The notes beneath the pieces were generated by a model. It was not told the origin of the DNA. It saw only the letters and a list, made by a program, of their open reading frames with translations, and made no database searches. The translations under genes and the position numbers were made by a program. A stretch of DNA of 10,794 nucleotides from JACJXF01 sp964349045 (lineage in GTDB: Bacteria; Bacteroidota; Bacteroidia; Bacteroidales; GCA-2748055), in the NCBI GenBank assembly GCA_964349045.1, contig CAYGFI010000165.1, forward strand, positions 1-10,794. Reading direction: 5' to 3'. Of the stretch, positions 1 through 7,231 are shown one piece after another (position 1 is the first letter of the stretch; every line of letters begins with the position of its first letter).

Positions 1-8
1 ATATTATA

Positions 9-16
9 TATATTTG
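9..16 (+). promoter_or_regulatory. Putative glnN promoter, -7 box
   Basis: TATATTTG matches the Bacteroidota -7 consensus TAnnTTTG exactly. It would place the transcription start near position 23 and give an AT-rich leader of about 35 bases with no Shine-Dalgarno sequence. The partner -33 TTTG box would fall outside the window, so only half of the promoter can be judged. The flanking DNA is very AT-rich, so a chance match is possible. Confidence 0.5.
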
Positions 17-57
17 CTGTCTTAAAACCTTATTTTAATAATTTAATTTATTTTAAA

Positions 58-2247
58 ATGGCATACATTAGATTTCAGGCACTGAAGGAGGTTTTTAACA
101 GACAGCCGAATTTTGTGATTCCTCCTACCGGTAAAGTATCGGATTATTATGGCTGTAACGTATTTGATTTCGACAAAATGCGTAAATACCTGTCGAAAGA
201 AGCCTATGATAAAGTTGTTGAGGCTATTGAAAAAGGCACAAAGATCGACCGTAAAGTGGCCGATTCGGTTGCTTCAGGGATGAAAGCATGGGCAATGGAA
301 AAAGGTGTAACTCATTACACACATTGGTTTCATCCGCTTACTGATGGCACTGCAGAAAAACACGATGCATTTATTGAGCATGGTCCATATGGCGGGGTTG
401 TCGAAAATTTTTCAGGCAAACTGCTTGCTCAGCAGGAGCCGGATGCTTCTTCTTTCCCTAGTGGTGGTTTAAGAAACACTTTCGAGGCAAGGGGATATAC
501 TGCCTGGGATCCTTCCTCCCCTGCATTCATCATTGGTAACACTCTGGTCATTCCAACTATTTTTGTTTCCTACACAGGTGAAGCTCTTGACTATAAAACC
601 CCGTTACTCAGGGCGCTCAGTGCAGTTGATAAGGCCGCTACCGATGTTTGTCAGTATTTCGATAAAGATGTTACAAAATGTATTTCAAACCTGGGCATTG
701 AGCAGGAGTATTTTCTGATTGACGATGCTTTATTTAATGCACGCCCCGACCTGGCCATGACAGGCCGAACCCTTATGGGACATTCTTCCGCTAAAGATCA
801 GCAGTTGGAAGATCAGTATTTTGGCTCGATTCCTGAACGGGTAAAAGCCTTTATGTATGAGCTTGAGATAGAGTCATATAAATTAGGAATTCCCCTTAAG
901 ACACGGCATAATGAGGTTGCGCCAAACCAGTTCGAAGCTGCTCCGATTCATGAGGAAGCAAACCTGGCAGTGGATCACAACCTGCTTATGATGGACCTGG
1001 CTTCCAAAATTGCAAGCAGACATAATTTCCGGATACTTTTCCACGAGAAACCATTTGCAGGAATTAATGGTTCCGGTAAACATAACAACTGGTCACTGGC
1101 AACCAACACAGGTGTGAACCTTCTTTCACCCGGGAAAACTCCCAGGACAAACCTGCAGTTCCTTACCTTCCTTGTAAACGTGGTTATGGCGGTATATAAA
1201 AATTCTGATCTTCTCAGGGCAAGTATCGTTTCCGCATCCAACTCACACAGACTTGGCGCTAACGAAGCTCCACCTGCAATCATATCGGTATTTCTCGGAA
1301 CACGCCTGACAGAAATGTTCAATGAGATTGAGGAAAAGGTTTCTTCGAGAAAAATGACCCCTGATGAAAAGACTGAACTCAAGCTGAACATCGGTAAAAT
1401 CCCTGAAATACTTCTTGACAATACAGACAGGAACCGTACTTCTCCGTTTGCATTTACCGGAAACCGTTTTGAATTTCGCGCTGTTGGGTCATCAGCAAAC
1501 TGTGCTGCTCCTATGACTGTTATAAATACAGCCGTAGCTGACCAATTAGTGATATTTAAAAAGGAGGTTGATATGATTATTGCCAAGGGAGTGAAAAAAG
1601 ATGAAGCCATCTTCCAGATTCTTCGCAAATATATTATTGAATGTAAGCCTGTTCGTTTCGATGGTAATAACTATAGTGAGGACTGGTTGAAAGAGGCAAA
1701 GAAACGAGGCCTTACCAATATAAATGATGTACCTGAAGCATTAAGCGCTTATATTGATAAGAATTCAATCGATCTGTTTAAACGTCAGGGTGTATTAACC
1801 GAAATTGAACTTCATGCACGTACTGAAGTTAAATATGAAATGTTCACCAAAAAAGTTCAGATCGAAGCAAGGGTACTTGGAGACCTGGTTCTTAACCATA
1901 TCGTTCCAATCGCAATTAAATACCAGACCAGTCTGATTGATAATGTAAAAGGACTGAAAGAAGTATTTAGTGAGCCGGAATACAAGGAACTGGCCGGTGC
2001 AAGACTCGAGCTGATCCGTGAAATATCTGAACATATTTCTTATATAAAAGCTAAAGTAAAAGAAATGGTGGAGGCAAGAAAAGTTTCCAATAAAATTGAG
2101 GATACGCGTAAAAAAGCAGACGCATACTCGAAAAAAGTTAAACCTTACCTTGATGATATCCGTTATCATGTTGATAAACTTGAACTTGTCGTGGATAACG
2201 AAATCTGGCCACTGGCTAAATACCGGGAATTACTGTTTACCAGGTAG
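58..2247 (+). CDS. glnN: Type III glutamine synthetase (GlnN)
   Basis: This is glutamine synthetase, which makes glutamine from glutamate and ammonia using ATP in the cytoplasm. At 729 residues it has the length of the GSIII class, far longer than GSI or GSII (about 350-470). Visible motifs include GIEQEYFLID at 213-222 with catalytic-region acidic residues, HNEVAPNQFE at 284-293, GINGSGKHNN at 335-344 (ammonia/glutamate site region) and the NRTSPFAFTGNRFEFR block from 459, which carries ATP- and glutamate-binding residues. The GSIII-specific N-terminal part includes THYTHWFHPLTDGTAEKHD at 85-103, and the protein ends in a helical, Lys/Glu-rich tail from about 590. The ATG at 58 is the first start after the putative promoter, and the N-terminus MAYIRFQALKE looks family-typical. 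The gene is monocistronic: a strong terminator begins 22 bases after the stop. No GlnK/PII or regulator gene is adjacent. The family assignment is very secure. Confidence 0.98.
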   Translation: MAYIRFQALKEVFNRQPNFVIPPTGKVSDYYGCNVFDFDKMRKYLSKEAYDKVVEAIEKGTKIDRKVADSVASGMKAWAMEKGVTHYTHWFHPLTDGTAEKHDAFIEHGPYGGVVENFSGKLLAQQEPDASSFPSGGLRNTFEARGYTAWDPSSPAFIIGNTLVIPTIFVSYTGEALDYKTPLLRALSAVDKAATDVCQYFDKDVTKCISNLGIEQEYFLIDDALFNARPDLAMTGRTLMGHSSAKDQQLEDQYFGSIPERVKAFMYELEIESYKLGIPLKTRHNEVAPNQFEAAPIHEEANLAVDHNLLMMDLASKIASRHNFRILFHEKPFAGINGSGKHNNWSLATNTGVNLLSPGKTPRTNLQFLTFLVNVVMAVYKNSDLLRASIVSASNSHRLGANEAPPAIISVFLGTRLTEMFNEIEEKVSSRKMTPDEKTELKLNIGKIPEILLDNTDRNRTSPFAFTGNRFEFRAVGSSANCAAPMTVINTAVADQLVIFKKEVDMIIAKGVKKDEAIFQILRKYIIECKPVRFDGNNYSEDWLKEAKKRGLTNINDVPEALSAYIDKNSIDLFKRQGVLTEIELHARTEVKYEMFTKKVQIEARVLGDLVLNHIVPIAIKYQTSLIDNVKGLKEVFSEPEYKELAGARLELIREISEHISYIKAKVKEMVEARKVSNKIEDTRKKADAYSKKVKPYLDDIRYHVDKLELVVDNEIWPLAKYRELLFTR

Positions 2248-2268
2248 TTTATACATTAATAAAGTGGG

Positions 2269-2302
2269 AAAAAGGCCATCCGGGTTTGGGTGGCCTTTTT
2301 TT
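2269..2302 (+). terminator. Intrinsic terminator of glnN
   Basis: Thirteen bases, AAAAAGGCCATCC (2269-2281), pair with GGGTGGCCTTTTT (2288-2300) across the six-base loop GGGTTT, with one G-T wobble. The run of seven T at 2296-2302 follows the GC-rich core. Because an A run precedes the stem, it could also terminate minus-strand transcription. It separates glnN from the next gene. Confidence 0.88.
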
Positions 2303-2318
2303 GGTAACATAAAAATAA

Positions 2319-2397
2319 GGTAACGGGGTAACAAAGTAACGAAGAAAACGAGTTGTTGCCCGGATTGAATCCATCGTTACCACGTTACCACGTTACC
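2319..2397. repeat. GGTAAC-unit imperfect inverted repeat
   Basis: The left arm (2319-2342) reads as three 8-base units GGTAACGG, GGTAACAA and AGTAACGA. The right arm (2374-2397) reads TCGTTACC, ACGTTACC, ACGTTACC. The reverse complement of the right arm aligns to the left arm over all 24 bases with four mismatches. A 31-base spacer (2343-2373) separates them, and one more GGTAAC lies at 2303-2308. So the element is both tandemly periodic (8 bases) and inverted. Transcribed RNA could fold into a long hairpin. It sits between the glnN terminator and the next gene, and no coding function is apparent. Whether it belongs to a genome-wide intergenic repeat family cannot be judged from one copy. 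Confidence 0.75.
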
Positions 2398-2481
2398 TAT
2401 GCTCGACATACTTTTTCCCCCCCACTATTCGTTATTGCTAAAATTTCTCTTAATTTTACCCGATATCAAAGACAACTTCTT

Positions 2482-4476
2482 ATGAGGCAGATTTATTTTA
2501 TCTTATTCATACTTACACAATTCTGCTTTATCCTGCCAACCCAGGCTCAGAATAAAAAAGATAAAGACCATAAGGCTAATATGGCTTTTAGCGCGGGTGA
2601 ATATTACAAAGCGGTAGATTTATATAAGACGGCCTTCAATAAAATCAAGGATAAAAACAAACAAAACGAGGTGATTTTTAAAATTGCCGAGTGCTACCGC
2701 ATCGTTCGCGATACCCGGAAAGCGGAGTTATGGTATAAAAAAGCCATTTCAAAGAATTTCCAGGATCCTTTGATATTTCTGCGTTATGGTGAAATGTTAA
2801 TGATGAGCGAGAATTATCAGGAAGCTGTGGAGCAGTTCAAACGATACAAAGAGCTTGTTCCGGATGATCCCCGGGGAGAAAATGGTATCCGTTCCTGCCA
2901 GGTCGCTGTTGAATGGATTGAAAATCCTACAGGTTATGAAGTAGTAGAGATGAGGTATTTTAATTCCAAAGCCAGAGATTTTAGTCCATCTTACGGTGAG
3001 GAGGATTTTTCCGCCATTTATTTTACTTCCACCCGTGAAGATGCTACGGGCAAAGAAACATCAGGTGCATCCGGTGAAAGTTTCTCCGATATCTTTGTTT
3101 CCAACATGGACCGAAAGGGAAAATGGAGTACTCCTGTTCCCCTGGGAGAAGATTTTAACTCCGAGGCTGATGATGGGACTCCCAATGTCTCGGCTGATTT
3201 TACTACCATGTATTTTACCCGCTGTCCACGCGGTAAAAAAGAACAATTGGGTTGTTTTATCTTTTACTCCCGCAGAAGTGGAGGCGAATGGGGAAAGCCT
3301 GAAAAAATTAAGATTTCCGAAGATAGCATTGTAATTGCACATCCTGCAATCTCCCCGGACAATAATACTTTGTATTTTGTTTCAAACCTGCCCGGAGGTA
3401 CCGGTGGAAAAGATATCTGGAAAGTCACCCGTGATAATGAAGGCGCAGATTGGTCTGAGCCGTTAAACTTGGGCGAAGACATCAATACTCCGGGCGATGA
3501 AATGTTTCCTTATATTCATTCCGACGGGACTCTCTATTTTAGTTCAGATAGTCATATTGGGTTAGGCGGATTAGATATTTATAAAGCAATTCCAGGGGAA
3601 AATGATCGCTGGACGGTTGAAAATATGAGACCACCGGTAAACTCCTCTCAGGATGATTTTGGAATAACCTTTGAAAAAGATGCAGAGCGTGGATTTTACT
3701 CCAGTTCCCGAAAGGGCCGGGGGAATGATGAGATATATTCTTTTTACCTTCCTCCACTAAAATTTAATTTGACAGGAACGGTACGGGACGAGAAAACAGA
3801 CAAAGTGCTTAAAGAAACTGCTGTTAAATCGATCGGAAGCGACGGAATCACAGCTGAAGTAAGAACCAATGAAGAGGGAGCTTTCCGGTTCATGCTGAAA
3901 CCCAATACCGATTACGTTTTTATTGCTTCTAAAAAGGGGTATCTGAATGGTAAAAATCGAGAAACCACAAAAGGCCTTGAGAAAAGCTATGATTTCAGAA
4001 CTGTAATATACTTGTCTCCGGTCGATCAGGTCATTGAGCTACCAAACATTTACTACGATTACGCAAAGTGGGATTTACGTCCCGAATCCATGGTCGCGCT
4101 GGATAAACTTGTTGAAACCCTTAATGATAATCCGAATATCACCATCGAACTCATGTCGCACACTGATTCACGTGGAACCAACCAGGACAATGAGCTCTTA
4201 TCGCAACGAAGAGCACAGTCGGTTGTGGATTATTTGATTTCTAAGAGCATAGCTACCGATCGCCTACAGGCAAAGGGTTATGGAGAATCTGTTCCAAAAG
4301 AGGTTGATGAGAAAATTGCTGCTGAGTATAAATTTCTTAAGTCGGGTCAGGTATTGAATGAAGAATTTATAAATGCGTTACCCGTTGCTAACAGCGAGCA
4401 GGAAATAGCTCATCAGATAAACAGGAGAACTGAATTCAGAGTGCTTTCAATGGATTATGTTCCGCACAGACAATAA
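2482..4476 (+). CDS. PorE-like TPR/PD40/OmpA envelope protein
   Basis: This is a 664-residue exported protein. Residues 1-23 form a signal peptide (MRQIYF, hydrophobic core, ending PTQAQ); no lipobox cysteine is visible at the cleavage site. Helical TPR-like repeats cover about 31-145. Next comes a PD40-type beta-propeller at about 165-465, with blade signatures such as PAISPDNNTLYFVS, SDGTLYFSSD and GGLDIYK. A carboxypeptidase-regulatory-like beta-sandwich lies at about 467-540, and an OmpA C-terminal peptidoglycan-binding domain at about 550-660, with SHTDSRGTNQDNELLSQRRA from 589 and NRRTEF at 647-652. This order matches PorE (PG1058 of Porphyromonas gingivalis), which links the type IX secretion rings to peptidoglycan, but the architecture is widespread in Bacteroidota, so the exact role is inferred. 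The ATG at 2482 was chosen because the in-frame upstream start at 2353 would add 43 residues before the signal peptide and start inside the repeat spacer. It converges with the next gene. Confidence 0.88.
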   Translation: MRQIYFILFILTQFCFILPTQAQNKKDKDHKANMAFSAGEYYKAVDLYKTAFNKIKDKNKQNEVIFKIAECYRIVRDTRKAELWYKKAISKNFQDPLIFLRYGEMLMMSENYQEAVEQFKRYKELVPDDPRGENGIRSCQVAVEWIENPTGYEVVEMRYFNSKARDFSPSYGEEDFSAIYFTSTREDATGKETSGASGESFSDIFVSNMDRKGKWSTPVPLGEDFNSEADDGTPNVSADFTTMYFTRCPRGKKEQLGCFIFYSRRSGGEWGKPEKIKISEDSIVIAHPAISPDNNTLYFVSNLPGGTGGKDIWKVTRDNEGADWSEPLNLGEDINTPGDEMFPYIHSDGTLYFSSDSHIGLGGLDIYKAIPGENDRWTVENMRPPVNSSQDDFGITFEKDAERGFYSSSRKGRGNDEIYSFYLPPLKFNLTGTVRDEKTDKVLKETAVKSIGSDGITAEVRTNEEGAFRFMLKPNTDYVFIASKKGYLNGKNRETTKGLEKSYDFRTVIYLSPVDQVIELPNIYYDYAKWDLRPESMVALDKLVETLNDNPNITIELMSHTDSRGTNQDNELLSQRRAQSVVDYLISKSIATDRLQAKGYGESVPKEVDEKIAAEYKFLKSGQVLNEEFINALPVANSEQEIAHQINRRTEFRVLSMDYVPHRQ

Positions 4477-4482
4477 ACATTT

Positions 4483-4507
4483 TACCCTGAGAGCTGCTGA
4501 AAGGGTA
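4483..4507. terminator. Weak hairpin between convergent genes
   Basis: TACCCT (4483-4488) pairs with AGGGTA (4502-4507), leaving a 13-base loop in which AGC and GCT could pair further. It lies in the 39-base gap between two converging genes, where a bidirectional terminator is expected. There is no clean T run on either side, so the call is tentative. Confidence 0.3.
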
Positions 4508-4515
4508 TAGCTAAC

Positions 4516-5793
4516 TTAATTTCTTTTCAGTTTCTTCGCAAGCTTTTGGGTGGCTTCTTCTATTGATTCTTCGGGTCGTATAATGTTGTATTCGCCCCAG
4601 AATTCAGGATCTTCAAAATCATGAACCTGCTCGGAAAATACATCCGTAGGTTTGGTGGTTTCCCTTAATTTAAACTTTACAATATTATCAATATCAATAT
4701 CCGTAATGGCCATTTCGGAAACCGTGGTATAGGTGGAGCGGAATAATTTACGGTTCCATTTGCATCGGAATCGGGCTTCCGTACGGGCATAGTTAAGAAA
4801 CCAGCGGTCATTGATGACGCGATATTTGACAACATAATTGGCACCGGGAATATCAATTTTCATCCCGGCAGGCTTCTTTTTAATCATGGCATCCGGTGCA
4901 AATTCAATCCCTTTAGGGCTTAGCTGAAAGTCAATGCCTGAGATGGCCAGAGTATTTACATCAATATAAATTTTACCTTTATAAAGCGACATACTGATTC
5001 CGCTCTTCTGATCAAATTCAATTATGTATGCATCACGGTCCTCAACAGTTTCAAGTCCTGCATAATAATAATTATAATAGTTCATGTTTTCCTCACTGAT
5101 CAGTTCTTCAGGATTCTTAACAATGTCCAGCATAAAAAGATAGTATGGCCCTCCCTGCAAGCGGAAGAGTATTGTGTCCATTTTTGAAACATCCTGACTT
5201 TCTCGCCCTTTGTAAATTTTCACCCGGTCATTGTCAATAAAACGGCTATAGGGAGCTTTGTAAACATCAAAAACAGCTTCAGAAATAGCGACGTAATTCC
5301 GGTTCTGACGTATGGTTTCTCTGTAAAACGCGGTTAGCATGGCCGGTGAATCTCCGTAGTTTTGATTTGTTTTATTTCGGGCATCTCTTATGAGCTGCAA
5401 AGGATCCACCTTCCTGATGGTCAACTCCCGGATGTAATATCTGGCGAGTTCAAGCTGTATTTCATTACGCGACTTATGCAGTTCGGGTATAGGTATTTCA
5501 ATATTCTTGTAACCCAGGCAGGAAACTCCGATTTTATTCAATATTCGGTCCGTGGGCACCTTAATCGTAAATTGCCCATCAGTATTGGTAATTGTTCCAA
5601 TGTTCGTCCCAACCAGATAAACACTCGCGAAAACAATAGGTTCGTGGGTATCCTTGTCATTTACCGAGCCTTTTAGTACAACAAAACTGGTATCGGGTGG
5701 TAAAGGAATCCCACTGCAAATCACAAAGTAAGGAACCAAAAGTATCAGAAATAATACAGAAAGTTTCTTTCTGAAAAAAATCAGGTAAACCAT
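4516..5793 (-). CDS. Carboxypeptidase-like regulatory domain envelope protein
   Basis: This is a 425-residue exported protein. Residues 1 to about 26 form a signal sequence (FRKK, then a strongly hydrophobic stretch); a Cys at 26 is preceded by Ile, which does not fit a standard lipobox. A CarboxypepD_reg-type beta-sandwich spans about 38-118, with LKGSVNDKDTHEPI, GTITNTDGQFTIKVP and CLGYK. The rest (about 125-425) resembles the region that follows this domain in many Bacteroidota proteins, including AFYRET at 155-160, SEAVFDVYKAPY at 171-182 and several alternating beta-strand segments. No TonB plug or receptor barrel follows, and the C-terminus is a short charged helix (EEATQKLAKKLKRN), so this is not a SusC-type transporter. 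An outer-membrane-associated or periplasmic location is inferred; the function is unknown. The gene is convergent with the PorE-like gene and divergent from purM. Its ATG at 5793 directly precedes the signal sequence. Confidence 0.8.
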   Translation of the reverse strand: MVYLIFFRKKLSVLFLILLVPYFVICSGIPLPPDTSFVVLKGSVNDKDTHEPIVFASVYLVGTNIGTITNTDGQFTIKVPTDRILNKIGVSCLGYKNIEIPIPELHKSRNEIQLELARYYIRELTIRKVDPLQLIRDARNKTNQNYGDSPAMLTAFYRETIRQNRNYVAISEAVFDVYKAPYSRFIDNDRVKIYKGRESQDVSKMDTILFRLQGGPYYLFMLDIVKNPEELISEENMNYYNYYYAGLETVEDRDAYIIEFDQKSGISMSLYKGKIYIDVNTLAISGIDFQLSPKGIEFAPDAMIKKKPAGMKIDIPGANYVVKYRVINDRWFLNYARTEARFRCKWNRKLFRSTYTTVSEMAITDIDIDNIVKFKLRETTKPTDVFSEQVHDFEDPEFWGEYNIIRPEESIEEATQKLAKKLKRN

Positions 5794-5826
5794 ATGTTTT
5801 GATATTAGAAATTTACTTTATTAAGC

Positions 5827-5837
5827 CAAATATTATA
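5827..5837 (-). promoter_or_regulatory. Possible promoter of the minus-strand envelope gene
   Basis: On the minus strand this reads TATAATATTTG, one base off TAnnTTTG in its last eight bases and also resembling a TATAAT box. It lies 33 bases upstream of the start codon at 5793. AAATTTACTTT (5809-5819) and AAAGTAATTT (5842-5851) flank it as a near-perfect inverted repeat with one extra base. No -33 TTTG box is visible at normal spacing. Confidence 0.35.
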
Positions 5838-5968
5838 CCGGAAAGTAATTTATAAAAATATAAAATTCAGAACAGGAGAAAAATAGTTTATGAGATAAAG
5901 ATTTACTCACTTCCTTTCTTTTGCTAAAAAAGCGAAACACCTTGCTTCTGCCTCTCCCGAATTTTAAT

Positions 5969-5976
5969 TATCTTTG
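5969..5976 (+). promoter_or_regulatory. purM promoter, -7 box
   Basis: TATCTTTG matches the TAnnTTTG consensus exactly and sits 19 bases before the ATG at 5996, implying a leader of roughly 13 bases. It argues against the in-frame upstream ATG at 5921, which would lie upstream of the promoter. CTTG at 5941-5944 is the nearest -33 candidate, at slightly long spacing. A hairpin TTTTGCT/AGCGAAA (5919-5937) lies just upstream and could be an operator, but this is speculative. Confidence 0.6.
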
Positions 5977-5995
5977 CATCCGAAAGAAAATCAGG

Positions 5996-7162
5996 ATGTC
6001 TGAATCATCAATATATAGTCAGCGCGGAGTATCCTCCCAAAAAGAAGATGTTCACAATGCCATTCGAAATATCGATAAGGGATTATACCCGAACGCTTTT
6101 TGCAAGATCATTCCTGATTTTCTGGTGGGCGATCCTGAATATTGCACCATCATGCACGCTGACGGCGCCGGAACTAAATCTTCCCTGGCGTGGATGTACT
6201 GGATGGAAACCGGCGATATGTCAGTGTGGAAGGGAATCGCGCAGGATGCAATAGTAATGAATTTAGATGACCTGCTATGTGCTGGCGCTGTTGATAATAT
6301 CCTTATATCCTCCACCATTGGCAGAAATAAAAATAAGATTCCGGGGGAGGTAATTGCTGCCATTATAAACGGGACGGAAGAATTCCTGAGTCTTTTGAAT
6401 AAGGCCGGGATTAATATTTATTCAACCGGTGGTGAGACAGCCGATGTTGGAGATCTGGTTCGTACCATCATCGTTGATTCTACGGTTACCTGCAGGATGA
6501 AACGAAAAGATGTTATTGAAAATCAAATTCTGGCTGGAGATGTAATCGTGGGACTCTCTTCATTCGGACAGGCTTCTTATGAAAGTGAATATAACGGGGG
6601 AATGGGAAGTAACGGACTCACCTCGGCCCGTCATGATGTATTTGCTCATTACCTGGCAGAGAAATATCCGGAAAGTTACGATCATGATATTCCTGAAAAA
6701 CTGATATATTCAGGTTCCTGCAAACTAAATGATGAAGTGCCGGGAACCGGCATAACGGCAGGCAGACTGGTTTTATCCCCTACAAGAACATATGCTCCGG
6801 TTGTAAAAAAAATTCTGGATGAGATTAGAAAGGATATTCATGGCATGATTCATTGCTCCGGAGGAGGCCAAACCAAAGCGCTTCATTTTGCTGAAAATGT
6901 GCACATAATTAAAGATAATCTATTTGAAATTCCTCCTTTGTTCCGGTTGATCAGGGAACAAAGTGGTTCTTCGCTCAAAGAAATGTTCCAGGTTTTTAAT
7001 ATGGGTCACCGTATGGAATTTTACGTACCTTCTACTGCTGCTGAAATAATTATTCAGACAGCAAAATATTTCAATATCGATGCCCGTATTATTGGGCGTT
7101 GCGAAGCGTTAAACGGGAAAAAACTTACTATTCGAACGGGTGAAGACAGTTTTGAATATTAG
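5996..7162 (+). CDS. purM: Phosphoribosylformylglycinamidine cyclo-ligase (AIR synthase)
   Basis: This is PurM, which closes the imidazole ring in purine synthesis by converting FGAM plus ATP to aminoimidazole ribonucleotide in the cytoplasm. The protein is 388 residues, longer than the about 345 of Escherichia coli PurM. N-terminal AIRS domain motifs include HADGAGTKS at 54-62, MNLDDLLCAGA at 88-98 and GGETAD at 145-150. GSNGLTSAR (204-212) lies at the domain junction. In the C-terminal domain SPTRTYAP is at 261-268. HCSGGGQTK at 306-314 replaces the usual HITGGG-type loop, and FNMGHRM at 354-360 replaces FNMGIGM. These departures fit my recollection of a Bacteroidota PurM branch rather than decay, because the reading frame and core motifs are intact. 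The start was set by the TAnnTTTG box at 5969-5976 and by the family-like N-terminus. It leads a run of four plus-strand genes. PurL or SelD were considered but do not fit the length or motifs. Confidence 0.93.
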   Translation: MSESSIYSQRGVSSQKEDVHNAIRNIDKGLYPNAFCKIIPDFLVGDPEYCTIMHADGAGTKSSLAWMYWMETGDMSVWKGIAQDAIVMNLDDLLCAGAVDNILISSTIGRNKNKIPGEVIAAIINGTEEFLSLLNKAGINIYSTGGETADVGDLVRTIIVDSTVTCRMKRKDVIENQILAGDVIVGLSSFGQASYESEYNGGMGSNGLTSARHDVFAHYLAEKYPESYDHDIPEKLIYSGSCKLNDEVPGTGITAGRLVLSPTRTYAPVVKKILDEIRKDIHGMIHCSGGGQTKALHFAENVHIIKDNLFEIPPLFRLIREQSGSSLKEMFQVFNMGHRMEFYVPSTAAEIIIQTAKYFNIDARIIGRCEALNGKKLTIRTGEDSFEY

Positions 7163-7201
7163 CTTCATTCCCCACCTGCCAGGCTTTCCTATTATTTTTT
7201 G

Positions 7202-7209
7202 TATTTTTG
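7202..7209 (+). promoter_or_regulatory. prfA promoter, -7 box
   Basis: TATTTTTG is an exact TAnnTTTG match, in the 69-base gap after purM. It predicts transcription starting near 7216. That leaves only about four bases before the ATG at 7220 but about 16 before the ATG at 7232, and so helps choose the start of prfA. No clear -33 TTTG is visible, and the region is T-rich, so the call is moderate. Confidence 0.5.
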
Positions 7210-7231
7210 CAACGCTTAAATGTTTATAGTA

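Noticed and set aside
975..1628. 217-codon minus-strand open frame
   Set aside because: It lies wholly inside glnN, opposite a perfectly conserved enzyme, and its translation shows no family features; it is an antisense shadow.
1795..2169. 124-codon minus-strand open frame rich in Phe
   Set aside because: It is antisense to the Lys/Glu-rich helical tail of GlnN, which yields Phe-rich reverse translations by chance.
2353..2481. N-terminal extension of the PorE-like protein from the ATG at 2353
   Set aside because: It would put 43 residues before an otherwise clean signal peptide and would be translated from the inverted repeat spacer.
5362..5676. 104-codon plus-strand open frame
   Set aside because: It lies inside the minus-strand envelope gene, whose domain motifs show the true coding strand.
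5921..5995. N-terminal extension of PurM from the ATG-like start at 5921
   Set aside because: It lies upstream of the exact TAnnTTTG box at 5969-5976 and encodes a sequence foreign to PurM.
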